NCBI GenBank assembly: GCA_016839635.1
Contig: JAEOTV010000086.1
Coordinates: 1-26,824, forward strand
Direction: 5' to 3'
Length of the DNA stretch: 26,824 nucleotides
Origin: Promethearchaeota archaeon
GTDB lineage: Archaea; Asgardarchaeota; Lokiarchaeia; Sigynarchaeales; SOKP01
The notes beneath the pieces were generated by a model, which saw only the letters and a list, made by a program, of their open reading frames with translations, had not been told where the DNA came from and ran no database searches. Position numbers and translations under genes: made by a program. This document shows positions 1-8,607 of this stretch, piece after piece (position 1 is the stretch's first letter; every line of letters begins with the position of its first letter).

Positions 1-104
1 GTATCTCCAGAGGCTTTAGCATATTGCTTTAGTAAATCTCTTGTTATTCCATCAAATTCATTTTTTAATATTTGCCCGACTTTTAAATCTGAGATTTTAA
101 CCAT
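1..104 (-). CDS. MaoC-like hydratase/dehydratase, partial (3' end outside window)
   Basis: The minus-strand frame opens with ATG at 104-102 and runs off the window edge after 34 residues (starts MVKISDLKVG, contains EFDGITRDLLKQYAKASGD). This N-terminus is typical of MaoC-type (R)-specific enoyl-CoA hydratases and 3-hydroxyacyl dehydratases of the hotdog fold. The catalytic Asp/His region would lie outside the window. It starts one base after the stop codon of the upstream FAS1-like dehydratase gene, so the two are probably co-transcribed and may form a heterodimeric dehydratase, as two-subunit hotdog dehydratases do in other lineages. Family assignment rests on a short segment; the heterodimer is inference. 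Confidence 0.6.
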   Translation of the reverse strand, partial: MVKISDLKVGQILKNEFDGITRDLLKQYAKASGD

Positions 105-105
105 T

Positions 106-606
106 CTAATACCCTCCTTTACGAAAACCAGCAGAAATTGTAATATTACAAACTGGTTCATTATTTTGATTTTTAACATTTACTAAAAAGTCAGTAATGA
201 ACAACATGTTCTTTTCTATCAATCTAGCATCAATACATTTTCCTGTTACTGTTAGTTTATCTCCAGGTCTAACTTCAACACAGCCTTCCCAATTATATCG
301 ATTCCCTGCATGTATTAATTTACCTAAATCAAGCGCAAGCCCTCGTTCTCTGCCATCTTGATTTAGCTTAAACCCTAAGAGTAGCTTGTATATAGCTTTT
401 ATAGTATAAAAATTCGCAAAAGCATGACATGCAACTACACCTTGCTCCTCAGGACCGACATATTTTGGCTCAGTAATCCCATACACTTTAGCAAAATTTA
501 CCATATTTTTATATCTGATATTTATTGTTGTTGAGCCTGGTATATCCATCCCTTTAATATTATCAATTAGAAATTGAGCATTTTTTTTCATTTCTTCAAT
601 ATCCAA
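106..606 (-). CDS. FAS1-like (MaoC N-terminal type) hotdog dehydratase subunit
   Basis: A 166-residue protein resembling the N-terminal hotdog module of MaoC-family dehydratases ('FAS1-like dehydratase' domain). Visible hallmarks are the early GSTTINIRYKNMVNFAKVYG segment, the central lid and hot-dog helix region (residues about 50-80), LIHAGNRYNWEG, and the VRPGDKLTVTGK strand seen in acyl-CoA/ACP hotdog enzymes. These modules usually lack the catalytic residues and pair with a MaoC subunit, which matches the partial gene one base downstream. The start is a TTG at 606, preceded by a GAGTGA-like ribosome site; an in-frame ATG at 591 is the alternative. Likely role: hydration/dehydration of a 3-hydroxyacyl thioester. 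The substrate cannot be told from sequence. Confidence 0.65.
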   Translation of the reverse strand: MDIEEMKKNAQFLIDNIKGMDIPGSTTINIRYKNMVNFAKVYGITEPKYVGPEEQGVVACHAFANFYTIKAIYKLLLGFKLNQDGRERGLALDLGKLIHAGNRYNWEGCVEVRPGDKLTVTGKCIDARLIEKNMLFITDFLVNVKNQNNEPVCNITISAGFRKGGY

Positions 607-745
607 GTTGATTTCACTCTTTTTTTATTGAATTTAATTATTATATTAATTATATTTTAAGTTCTATTTAATTAAAACTTTAATTTTAATCATAAAACTT
701 AACAAAATTATAATAAAACCTTCACTAATTTACTTGAATGCTTTT
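607..745. other. AT-rich intergenic region
   Basis: This stretch separates the mfnE stop from the dehydratase operon start. It is almost pure A/T. The segment around 635-660 (read on the minus strand) has TATA-box-like runs about 30-50 nt upstream of the TTG at 606 and probably holds that operon's promoter. No gene or repeat is apparent. Confidence 0.4.
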
Positions 746-1468
746 TTATACGATTTTTGTATAAATTTTATCTTCTGGTTTCGTTGACTTAAAGTAATTT
801 AAGATTCTAGGGGAATTTTTAGTTCCATTTAAAATAATACAAGAAATCTTATATTTATCAATTAGAGTTGTCACATAGGGATCAATTGGAGTGGTTTTTT
901 CCTTAAGTAATTCATCTTTAGATAAAGATTCAATCATTTCACCTGATTTCTTCATGTCCTTGAATTTTGAAGTAGATATCTCTTTTATAACCTGATTTTT
1001 AACGTTTAAAATCCCATCAACATCCTTGATTAAAAAACATTCATTTAATCCAAGTTCTTTTGCTATAAATAATGATATTGAATCACTTGTAACATCCCAA
1101 TTATGAGGCAACGTGTCATTTTCTTTTAAATATTCATAGGGTAGAAATATAGAGAACGTGTTATTAAGGTCCTTTAATCTATCATAGCTTTCGATAACCT
1201 TTAAGTTAGGAAATTTCTTACTTAGCTCTAATCCATTATAATTCATGGAGATAATCCCCATCCAATGAGCAATTTCTTCAGTGAACTTTAATTCGCTATA
1301 TATTTTACGAATAAAATTAGCAAAGGAACCGCCTCCTGGAACTATGATAATTTTATTAATTAGTTTCTCATCATATAATAGGCTCAATTGAGAAATCGTA
1401 GATTTCAAATTTTCAAAATCATCCAAAATTTTGCCTCCAATTTTAAATACAGCAGTTTTATCTGTCAT
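746..1468 (-). CDS. mfnE: Amino-acid-kinase family protein, probable methanofuran biosynthesis kinase MfnE
   Basis: A 240-residue kinase of the amino acid kinase superfamily. Visible motifs are the N-terminal KIGGKIL phosphate-binding loop (residues about 9-15), VPGGGSFA (about 43-50), AHWMGIISM (about 67-75), and LPHNWDVTSDSIS followed by LIKDVDGI. The AHWM and WDVTSDS signatures match the archaeal family that includes MfnE, which phosphorylates [5-(aminomethyl)furan-3-yl]methyl phosphate to the diphosphate in methanofuran biosynthesis. It lies 8 nt downstream of mfnF, the gene for the next pathway step, which strongly supports the assignment over isopentenyl phosphate kinase or uridylate kinase. 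The ATG at 1468 is well placed. Implies methanofuran-linked C1 metabolism in the host. Confidence 0.78.
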   Translation of the reverse strand: MTDKTAVFKIGGKILDDFENLKSTISQLSLLYDEKLINKIIIVPGGGSFANFIRKIYSELKFTEEIAHWMGIISMNYNGLELSKKFPNLKVIESYDRLKDLNNTFSIFLPYEYLKENDTLPHNWDVTSDSISLFIAKELGLNECFLIKDVDGILNVKNQVIKEISTSKFKDMKKSGEMIESLSKDELLKEKTTPIDPYVTTLIDKYKISCIILNGTKNSPRILNYFKSTKPEDKIYTKIV

Positions 1469-1476
1469 AATCTCAT

Positions 1477-2559
1477 TTATATTTTAGATATTTGATTATA
1501 TAATGCTCCCGCAACAGCAAAAGCTGAGGAGTTAATATTATCAGGAATATTTGTTAATTCCTGATAATTAATAATATTAATAAAGCCTAAATTTTGTAAT
1601 GGTTTTCTTATTAAATAATCAGAAGATAAACCGGTTATAACAAATTCGGGATTATCATTAAATTCCTTGAATTTTACAGTAAGATTTTCCATAAAAGCTC
1701 TAATTTCTTTTATAATAATATCTAATTGTTTTTGATAAATAAAATTAGCTATTAAATCTAATTCCTCTTTTGAAATTGTTTCAATGTCCATACAAATTAC
1801 CCTAGAAAGTCGAGCATAACAATTTTCTAAGACTTTTGAACGATTATCAGCAGTTTCATTAATATATTCTTCTTCCGTTATATTATTCAAGATTCTATGA
1901 ACATCAGAAACTAAGGCAAATTTTTCAAATGAAACACGCACATTCTTTCCTTTATATGGAACATGATGAGTAATAGAGGGAATTGTAGCTCTTAAACCAC
2001 CTGTGTAGATTAATTCGTGATTAATTAGACGAGAAATATCATCTTTCCCCTGTGGTACTGGAGTTGAATTCAAAATTGGAATAACATCAATTGTTGTTGA
2101 TCCCGCATCAATTAAAATACACGATGGTATAAATTTTCCCAAAAATAAAGCAGATGACGCCCAATTGGCTGCCGCAATTAAAGAATAATTAGATTTAGCC
2201 ATATCATAATTAATAAATTTACAGGTATTTGTAATGAATTTCATTTTCTCTTTATCAAAAACCTTTTCAAGCGCGTTTAAAATTATTAAAATTCCCTCTT
2301 TTTTAGTTTGGAATGCATCAGAAAGTTCAGCAGTAATGGTAACGGCAATATTATCAATATTTTCTACGTTATAGTTATTTTTTTCAAATAAATGTTCAAT
2401 TACCCTACTTAACATCTCTGGGATTTCTTGAATAGTTTTTTCCCAGAATGGAAAATATTCTATATATGAATAGGACTCTTTAATTTTTTTGTCTTCAAGA
2501 TGTAGTAAAGCCGCTTTCGTGTTTGCTCCTCCAATATCCAAGCCCAAAATGATTGTCAT
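1477..2559 (-). CDS. mfnF: Hydantoinase/oxoprolinase-like ATPase-fold protein, probable methanofuran synthase MfnF
   Basis: A 360-residue protein of the ASKHA (hydantoinase/oxoprolinase-related) fold. It begins ILGLDIGGANTKAALL, the hallmark of the archaeal 'H4MPT-linked C1 transfer pathway' family. It also shows ITAELSDAFQTKKEG (residues about 75-89), the ILIDAGSTTIDVIPI phosphate loop (about 148-162), YTGGLRATIP and a C-terminal FAVAGALYNQ. In methanogens MfnF condenses the aminomethylfuran diphosphate with gamma-glutamyltyramine to build the methanofuran core. Its ATG overlaps the upstream NOG1 stop by 4 nt (ATGA), and mfnE follows 8 nt after its stop, so the three genes are one transcription unit. 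Assignment is by family recognition plus context. Confidence 0.8.
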   Translation of the reverse strand: MTIILGLDIGGANTKAALLHLEDKKIKESYSYIEYFPFWEKTIQEIPEMLSRVIEHLFEKNNYNVENIDNIAVTITAELSDAFQTKKEGILIILNALEKVFDKEKMKFITNTCKFINYDMAKSNYSLIAAANWASSALFLGKFIPSCILIDAGSTTIDVIPILNSTPVPQGKDDISRLINHELIYTGGLRATIPSITHHVPYKGKNVRVSFEKFALVSDVHRILNNITEEEYINETADNRSKVLENCYARLSRVICMDIETISKEELDLIANFIYQKQLDIIIKEIRAFMENLTVKFKEFNDNPEFVITGLSSDYLIRKPLQNLGFINIINYQELTNIPDNINSSAFAVAGALYNQISKI

Positions 2560-3596
2560 TCATAACCTCTGAATTTTTCTTTTAATAACCTAATTATTTC
2601 ATCAAGATTCTCTCCAGTAAGGGCATTAGTCGAATAAAACTCATTTTCCTTTAGGTTTAATTTATCCTGTAAATATTGTATTTCTGAATCTTTAGCCAAA
2701 TCCATTTTATTAAATATAACAATTATTTCTATTTTTCCTTCCTTTGAAAAATTATAGCTAATTTCATTAAATAATTCTACTTGAGATTCAACATCATAAC
2801 CACATGCAGGTGTAGGGTCGAAGATAAAGAGGATTAAATCAGATATTAATCTTAATGCCAAAATTGCCTGCAATTCAATACTATTCCTCTTAGCCATAGG
2901 ACGATCCAAAATCCCTGGAGTATCTAAACACTGTATTTTAATTTTATCAAATCTTCTTTCAATTTCTAAATGCCCCATTTTCAATTTTTTTGTGGTAAAT
3001 GGATATTCTTTAACTTCTATTTTTTTATTTGTGGAGATATTTTTAACTATACTACTCTTCCCTACATTTGGATATCCAGCAATAACAACACATGGCATCG
3101 TATAATCAATTGAAGGAATTTCTCTTAAACGTCCTCTGATTTTATTTAAATATTCTAGATTTTTATTTTGCTTGTTAATAACTGACGATATCCTTCCAAA
3201 GGCTGCTCTCCGCAACTGATCACCCTCTTTTGGAGCTTCTATTCTATTTAATTTTCTACTATATTCTCGTCCAATACTTCTAAGAACTGGTAAAATGCCA
3301 TTTATTTTTCCGAGAGTAAGTTTTAATTCATCGATATCAACTAAAATAGAAGCTAACTCTCTATAAAAATCCGGAAGATCGTCAATAATTGGAACCATTC
3401 TTATAATTTTTTGAATTCTATCTGTAAGCTCTTCAATAGCCACTTTTATTCGCTTAGACTCTTTCTTTTTTGCCTTAATTAATATCGGTGCATTCTGAGA
3501 GACCTGAGCAGAGCTTTTCATCCCTCTTTTAAAGGCAATATCTAAAAATTCTTTCGAATTTGGAACGTGATAGAATTTATTAAAAGGATTTTTCAT
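2556..3596 (-). CDS. NOG1-type Obg-family GTPase (ribosome assembly)
   Basis: A 346-residue GTPase. An N-terminal helical domain (about 1-165) of the NOG1 type is followed by a G domain with G1 GYPNVGKSS (174-182), G2 TTKKL (201-205), G3 DTPG (225-228) and G4 NKMD (296-299). The HVPNSKEFLDIAFKRG N-terminus and the RAAFGRISSVI segment are characteristic of NOG1/Nog1-like proteins, which act in large-subunit assembly. Archaeal members are of this length and lack the long C-terminus of the eukaryotic protein. Its stop overlaps the mfnF start by 4 nt. The association with methanofuran genes probably reflects operon convenience rather than function. Confidence 0.85.
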   Translation of the reverse strand: MKNPFNKFYHVPNSKEFLDIAFKRGMKSSAQVSQNAPILIKAKKKESKRIKVAIEELTDRIQKIIRMVPIIDDLPDFYRELASILVDIDELKLTLGKINGILPVLRSIGREYSRKLNRIEAPKEGDQLRRAAFGRISSVINKQNKNLEYLNKIRGRLREIPSIDYTMPCVVIAGYPNVGKSSIVKNISTNKKIEVKEYPFTTKKLKMGHLEIERRFDKIKIQCLDTPGILDRPMAKRNSIELQAILALRLISDLILFIFDPTPACGYDVESQVELFNEISYNFSKEGKIEIIVIFNKMDLAKDSEIQYLQDKLNLKENEFYSTNALTGENLDEIIRLLKEKFRGYE

Positions 3597-3636
3597 TAAA
3601 ACTCAATTTTTTTTGGATTAAGAGAAGGGAGTAAAT

Positions 3637-4167
3637 TTATAATTTTTCACGTATCAAGGTTAATTTTTTCTCAAGTTCATAAATTTCTTTAGTAAAATTT
3701 ACAACTTCCTTCGGTATTGATTTATATAATTCTAAAAGATATTCATATCTTCCTAAAAGTCTAGGAAATTTTCCCAATTTTTCTTCTTTTTCTGCCTTTT
3801 CTAAAAGTAAATCGATCTTTTCAAGTTTTTGCTTCATTTCTGGTGAGAGAACTTTTTGTTCTGCCAACTTTATATCAACATATCTTTTTTTTTCTGTTAA
3901 AACTTTTTCAGCACGTTTTTGGAGATCTTCCTCAGATTTAGTCTTTATAAATGTATCTTGTTTTTCGAATTTAACCAGATTTCTTAACTGGAATATTCGC
4001 TTTTTAATCATACCAATTTTCCCATGGTATCCTAGTTTTGAGTACATTTCTTTCGCTTCCTCTAATAATGAAATTGCTGATACGAAGTTTTTCTTATTAA
4101 ACTCTTCTTTTGAACGATTTTCCAAGGTTTCTGCTTCTTTTTCTAGCTCATCAAAAGGTCCTGGCAT
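3637..4167 (-). CDS. Small charged helical/coiled-coil protein, unknown function
   Basis: I chose the ATG at 4167 (176 residues, starts MPGPFDELEKEAE); an in-frame GTG at 4179 is possible. The protein is almost entirely helical and Lys/Glu-rich. Residues about 20-60 read like a TPR-type helix pair (FNKKNFVSAISLLEEAKEMYSKLG), followed by long amphipathic helices. There is no signal peptide, membrane segment or cysteine motif. It lies 40 nt upstream of NOG1 on the same strand and probably shares its transcript. I do not recognise a characterised family; a protein-binding scaffold is a guess. Confidence 0.6.
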   Translation of the reverse strand: MPGPFDELEKEAETLENRSKEEFNKKNFVSAISLLEEAKEMYSKLGYHGKIGMIKKRIFQLRNLVKFEKQDTFIKTKSEEDLQKRAEKVLTEKKRYVDIKLAEQKVLSPEMKQKLEKIDLLLEKAEKEEKLGKFPRLLGRYEYLLELYKSIPKEVVNFTKEIYELEKKLTLIREKL

Positions 4168-4284
4168 AGTAAAAATCACATATTAATTTTAGTTATTAAT
4201 AATATAATTTATCCAATAAGTTCATGATTTCTATTTTTTTAAAGATATTAAAAAATAAAAATTTAACAAAATTAGAATTTTTGA

Positions 4285-4300
4285 GAAATAAAAAATTTAA
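4285..4300 (+). promoter_or_regulatory. Putative archaeal TATA-type promoter of asd
   Basis: An A-rich run followed by a TTTAAAT-like element lies about 80 nt upstream of the asd ATG and downstream of the divergent coiled-coil gene. It is one of several A/T runs in this divergent intergenic region, so the exact box is uncertain. Confidence 0.25.
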
Positions 4301-4376
4301 ATCGTTATTGAATATAATCTAAATTTGATATTTGTTTCCAAACTTTAAAATAAAATCAGTGTGTACAGGTATTAAT

Positions 4377-5465
4377 ATGAAAAAGTTTACTGTTGGTATT
4401 TTAGGTGCCACAGGAATGGTTGGGCAAAATTATATTAAATTACTGCATGGCCATCCTTGGTTTAAAATTATAGATGTTGCGGCTTCTCCTAAATCGGCTG
4501 GAAAACCTTATAATGACGCCGTAAAGACTAGATGGCAGATGCCGATCTCAATTCCAGATAATGTTAAAAATCTCATTGTACGAGATGTTCAAGATTTCGA
4601 AAAAATTCCCCACAACCTTGATATTATTTTTTCTGCTATTACTATGCCTATAAAAAAGCAGATAAAAGAGCTAGAACTTAAATATGCCAATATGGGTTAC
4701 CCCGTAATAAGTAATAATTCAGTTCATCGGTGGACTCCTGACGTACCAATGATTATTGGTGAAATTAACCATGAACATGTAAATATTATACCAATTCAAC
4801 AAAAAAGTAGAGGTTTTTCAAGCGGCTTCATAGTTGTAAAACCTAATTGTTCACTTCAAAGTTATCTTACTCCTATTTCTGCTCTTGAAGAAGCAGGTTA
4901 CAAAGTTTCTAAACTTATTATAACTACTTTACAAGCAGTTTCAGGAGCAGGCTATCCTGGTGTACCATCTTTAGATATTGTTGATAATATCGTTCCATAT
5001 ATAGATGGGGAAGAAGAGAAAACAGAAAAAGAACCATTGAAAATACTAGGGAAAATCGGAAAAACCGGAATCGAAAATGATAATACCATTAAAATAAGTG
5101 CAACTTGTACAAGAGTTCCAGTGTCCGATGGTCATACTGCGAGTGTAAATATAAAATTTAAAGAGAATATACCTTCGAAGGAAAAAATTATTCAAATTTG
5201 GTCCTCATTTAAATCACTTCCTCAGGAGTTAGATTTACCCTTTGCTCCAAAACAACCGATTATTTATTTAGAAAATATTGATAGACCCCAACCTAAGAAA
5301 GACAGAGATAATGATAAAGGAATGGCGGTTACAGTAGGTAGACTAAGAGAGGATAATGTTTTTGACTACAAATTCGTCTCTTTGAGTCATAATACAGTAA
5401 GAGGTGCTGCGGGTGGTGCTCTTTTAATTGCTGAATTATTAGTATCTAAAGGATTTATAAAATAG
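4377..5465 (+). CDS. asd: Aspartate-semialdehyde dehydrogenase
   Basis: A 362-residue enzyme that reduces aspartyl phosphate to aspartate semialdehyde for lysine, threonine and methionine synthesis. With the ATG at 4377, the NADP-binding GATGMVGQ lies at about 10-17. The catalytic cysteine is in KPNCSLQS (C158), and the conserved QAVSGAGYPG follows (about 186-195). The SDGHTASV segment carries the conserved active-site His, and the C-terminus has HNTVRGAAGGA. The layout is that of the archaeal/fungal branch. An upstream in-frame TTG (4332) would add 15 unconserved residues, so the ATG placed just before the first strand is preferred. It is a monocistronic plus-strand gene convergent with the next minus-strand gene. 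Confidence 0.93.
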   Translation: MKKFTVGILGATGMVGQNYIKLLHGHPWFKIIDVAASPKSAGKPYNDAVKTRWQMPISIPDNVKNLIVRDVQDFEKIPHNLDIIFSAITMPIKKQIKELELKYANMGYPVISNNSVHRWTPDVPMIIGEINHEHVNIIPIQQKSRGFSSGFIVVKPNCSLQSYLTPISALEEAGYKVSKLIITTLQAVSGAGYPGVPSLDIVDNIVPYIDGEEEKTEKEPLKILGKIGKTGIENDNTIKISATCTRVPVSDGHTASVNIKFKENIPSKEKIIQIWSSFKSLPQELDLPFAPKQPIIYLENIDRPQPKKDRDNDKGMAVTVGRLREDNVFDYKFVSLSHNTVRGAAGGALLIAELLVSKGFIK

Positions 5466-5473
5466 ATACCAGC

Positions 5474-7054
5474 TTAAAACTCATGTTTATCTATTAATAT
5501 TGGTAATAATAATTTTATAAGTGCTAATGTTCTCTTCTTTTTAATTAGTTTATAAAATGGGAATTCTGGATGAATCTTAAAATACCTCTCGTTCTTTAAC
5601 ATTTTCAATGTTTTAAACCGAGGCAAAAGAGAAAATTTTGAATGCCCAAAGATAAAGAATTTAATAATATTCTGAAGCAGAACTTTATCGAAAACAATAA
5701 CTGAGGAAATATATCCAAATTTTTCTGCTACTTTTTCTTTAATTGAATCTATTGAATTATATTTAGTTGAGAAAAGCTCATCTTTTTCAATTTTTATCAT
5801 ATTTTTTAATGTGCTTTCCTCAAAGTTTAATAGAAATATGTGATTAAGTGAGTCTTTATGACTTTTATATTGCATTTTTTTCCCACTCTTGTTTTTCTCT
5901 TGATCAGTAATAATGAATAGGATTCTAGAATTTAATCCTATATAAAAATCAATGTAATTAAAAATTAAATCGGGAATTGCCCAATGTGAGAGTTTTTTAA
6001 GATTATAATTATACCCAAATAGTCGAATTATAAATCTAATTAATGTATTGTAAATTCTAGGCCGTGGAACCATATCCCAGTGAGTCTCAAAACTTCGATA
6101 ACCAAATAAAGCTTTTTGAATTAAAAATTGTATGTTATCTTTTTTTAATGGAACAGTGAGTTCGAGTAAATCTGATATAAAAGATATTATGTCATTCTGC
6201 TTTATATAATATGAATTTTCAGTTTTTAATTTCATTTGAATTAATTTTAAATTGTCTTTTATGCTTGAATTATTTAAATCAATACCTACCTCATCTGGAG
6301 TTAGAAGATTAAATGTTAAATTAGATTTCCCTAATTTTGTTATTTGTTTCTGTAAATGGATTATCACTTTTATACCACTTCCATTAATGAATAAAGAAAG
6401 ATTAAATTCAGGGAAAATTTCTTCTATATTTTTAAATAAGTTTTGGAGTTGGGTATTATCTAATAATAAAAAACTATTTCTAAGAAATTTGATAATAATG
6501 GGTTCAGGATAGATTAAAACTAAATTTTGATTAATAATTTTTTGGAGTAAATCCATGAATCGCTCTAGAAACTTATAAATTGAGAGCGCTTTTATCCCTT
6601 CACAATGTTTATTTATTAGTTCAATTACATTTTCTCTAAATAAACGAATTGACGATATTCGGACCTTTTTTTCTTTTAATATAGTTTTTTGCGCTTTATC
6701 AAATATTTCATCTAAGTTATCAATTTCTAGACTTTTTATTCTAAATATATTATTAGGTAGAGATTCTAGCGTCTCGTGAATGCCTGCTTTCTTAGTCTTA
6801 TATAAGTATAAACTCTGAACCTTATTTTTTTTATCATCCTCTGATATCACTATATCAAGGATATTCTGTTGGTCATTTATAAATCTTGGATATAAGATCT
6901 CAAAAAATTGATATAAAAGATTAGCGTTTATAGAAATTGGACTGAGTGGTATTCTAAGATAATCCTTAATTTTCTCAGGATCTTGTAATATGTCCCTTTT
7001 CGCATTGAAATTTAATATTTTTAACCAATTATCCTTGAAATTTTGGTTGATCAA
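5474..7054 (-). CDS. Orphan 526-residue protein, unknown function
   Basis: I do not recognise a family. The protein is rich in Ile, Leu, Lys and Asn. The region around 225-330 mixes strands and helices, and the C-terminal 120 residues are hydrophobic-helical but without a clear membrane segment. A conspicuous cluster of aromatic and basic residues (FGYRSFETHWDMVPRPR, roughly residue 315) may be the most constrained part. The start is TTG at 7054, supported by a GGGAGGTG ribosome site about 10 nt upstream and an in-frame stop immediately before it. It begins 4 nt after the DUF362 gene ends, so the two are co-transcribed; a partner role is possible but unproven. Confidence 0.65.
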   Translation of the reverse strand: MINQNFKDNWLKILNFNAKRDILQDPEKIKDYLRIPLSPISINANLLYQFFEILYPRFINDQQNILDIVISEDDKKNKVQSLYLYKTKKAGIHETLESLPNNIFRIKSLEIDNLDEIFDKAQKTILKEKKVRISSIRLFRENVIELINKHCEGIKALSIYKFLERFMDLLQKIINQNLVLIYPEPIIIKFLRNSFLLLDNTQLQNLFKNIEEIFPEFNLSLFINGSGIKVIIHLQKQITKLGKSNLTFNLLTPDEVGIDLNNSSIKDNLKLIQMKLKTENSYYIKQNDIISFISDLLELTVPLKKDNIQFLIQKALFGYRSFETHWDMVPRPRIYNTLIRFIIRLFGYNYNLKKLSHWAIPDLIFNYIDFYIGLNSRILFIITDQEKNKSGKKMQYKSHKDSLNHIFLLNFEESTLKNMIKIEKDELFSTKYNSIDSIKEKVAEKFGYISSVIVFDKVLLQNIIKFFIFGHSKFSLLPRFKTLKMLKNERYFKIHPEFPFYKLIKKKRTLALIKLLLPILIDKHEF

Positions 7055-7058
7055 TTAA

Positions 7059-8546
7059 TTATAGCACCTCCCAGATTTTTAACTTATCATTTAAATCCCC
7101 ATTGATCCAAAATCTGTTAATATTTGTAAGTAAATTTAGATTAGGGACCTTATTTTTACCAAAATATTTCAATATTAATTCCAAGCAATTGAAAATATTA
7201 GGGGGACAACCAGGTAATTCTAATATATTTTTATTTTGTTTTACCTTAATTTTTGTTTTGTTTTCCGATATAGATTCCTTTAAAACCTTATTTTTTGCTC
7301 CTTCTAGCATACTTTTTTTAGATTCAATGATTAATTTTCGAAATTTGTAATTTTTTGTTGTATTTATGGCGCAATCTCCAAAAGTGAAATAATTGTTCAC
7401 CTTTTTTGGCTCTATTGGGTTTTGACCAATTAAAAAGGAATTTCCGACATTGTATTTTAGATCTTTTTCCATGTATGTTTTCATGAAATTTAATAAGTGG
7501 TAAGCTTGTTTAAAGCATCCTGAACAGAGTTTACCTGATTTAATGTCAAAATTTCTCACTTTGATATTTTCAAGCTCTGATACGCATAACTCAATATAGG
7601 TCTTAATGTCTTCGACTTTTTCTCCCAAAATTTTGATATTAGATAATTTTGGAACATCCATATTTCTGTTTTTTGCTTCTATTATTAATTCACTAGTCTC
7701 GGTTTCAAGATTTAATGCATTTAATGTAACCATATCAACGGAAATTGTGTCATCTCCAATAATCATTAAATTAGTCGTTTTTATTTTAGAATCCTTATAT
7801 ATATAAGGTCCAGCACCTTCCATGATAAAAAACATATCATTAATAATTAAATTGGGGCTTTTAATTGCATAAACATCTAAAATATTCGAAATTAAATCTT
7901 TCTTGTATTGATTTTGAGATACATTTTCCACTACATTCTTTCTAATTACTCGATATTTCGGAGGAATGATTGAATATAAGTTCAATAAAGATAAATTTAG
8001 ATTAAATATTGGATTTACGTTAATTTGATTAACAGATATAAATTTATTTGAATTAAGAATGATGTTTGGGACAAAATACTCATTATCGTTTATTTTTACA
8101 GTTGTAAGTGTTTCAAACTTGAATTGCTTTAATTTATCTTGACCAATATCCTTGTTATCATAAATATCACTATTATCGAGAAATACTAATTCTGCCCCAA
8201 GATTATCAAAATATTCTTTTAGATGTAATAAATCTGAAATAATTTTAATAGGTATTCCCCGAACTGGAAAACTACCTAAATAGATTTTATTAGCTCCAGC
8301 TTCTTTACAAGATTTGATAAGTGCTTCTAGGACATCGAAATTTATGTTTGTTGGAAATCCTCCCGGCAGATTTAAATTAAACTTAATAAAAACTTGATCT
8401 TCTTTGCTAATAAAATTAGAAATCCCTCCAAGTTGTTCAATTCCTTTTAACAAACTTTCTTTTGGGGTAATTCCTTTACTTATCACAACTTCAGTTTTCT
8501 TTGATCTTGATTGGGTTAACATAAAGAATGTAGTATCGCAATTCAT
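7059..8546 (-). CDS. DUF362-type protein with C-terminal cysteine-rich domain
   Basis: A 495-residue protein. The N-terminal and central part matches the DUF362 family layout: FIKFNLNLPGGFPTN (about 48-62), ALIKSCKEAGANKIYLGSFP, a central NIILNSNKFISVNQIN block, and LIINDMFFIMEGAGPY followed by a conserved Asp-Asp turn (IGDDTISVDMVTLNAL). The C-terminal domain has LCSGCFK, FGDC and PGCPPNIFNC, five cysteines that could bind an iron-sulfur cluster or metal. DUF362 proteins are often linked to anaerobic redox or C1 metabolism, but most have no proven reaction. It is divergent from the PanK-like gene (61 nt between starts) and in operon with the orphan gene downstream. Confidence 0.7.
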   Translation of the reverse strand: MNCDTTFFMLTQSRSKKTEVVISKGITPKESLLKGIEQLGGISNFISKEDQVFIKFNLNLPGGFPTNINFDVLEALIKSCKEAGANKIYLGSFPVRGIPIKIISDLLHLKEYFDNLGAELVFLDNSDIYDNKDIGQDKLKQFKFETLTTVKINDNEYFVPNIILNSNKFISVNQINVNPIFNLNLSLLNLYSIIPPKYRVIRKNVVENVSQNQYKKDLISNILDVYAIKSPNLIINDMFFIMEGAGPYIYKDSKIKTTNLMIIGDDTISVDMVTLNALNLETETSELIIEAKNRNMDVPKLSNIKILGEKVEDIKTYIELCVSELENIKVRNFDIKSGKLCSGCFKQAYHLLNFMKTYMEKDLKYNVGNSFLIGQNPIEPKKVNNYFTFGDCAINTTKNYKFRKLIIESKKSMLEGAKNKVLKESISENKTKIKVKQNKNILELPGCPPNIFNCLELILKYFGKNKVPNLNLLTNINRFWINGDLNDKLKIWEVL

Positions 8547-8607
8547 TTATAAAATTAATAATATAAAATAATGAAAGAATTGAATTTTAAGTTAAGTAAT
8601 AGGAAAA

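Noticed and set aside
6252..6512. 86-residue plus-strand frame inside the orphan 526-residue gene
   Set aside because: It is antisense to a continuous longer gene with a good ribosome site, and its amino-acid pattern is typical of a reverse-strand shadow.
7102..7806. Two plus-strand frames (82 and 66 residues) within the DUF362 gene
   Set aside because: They are antisense shadows of a gene with clear family motifs.
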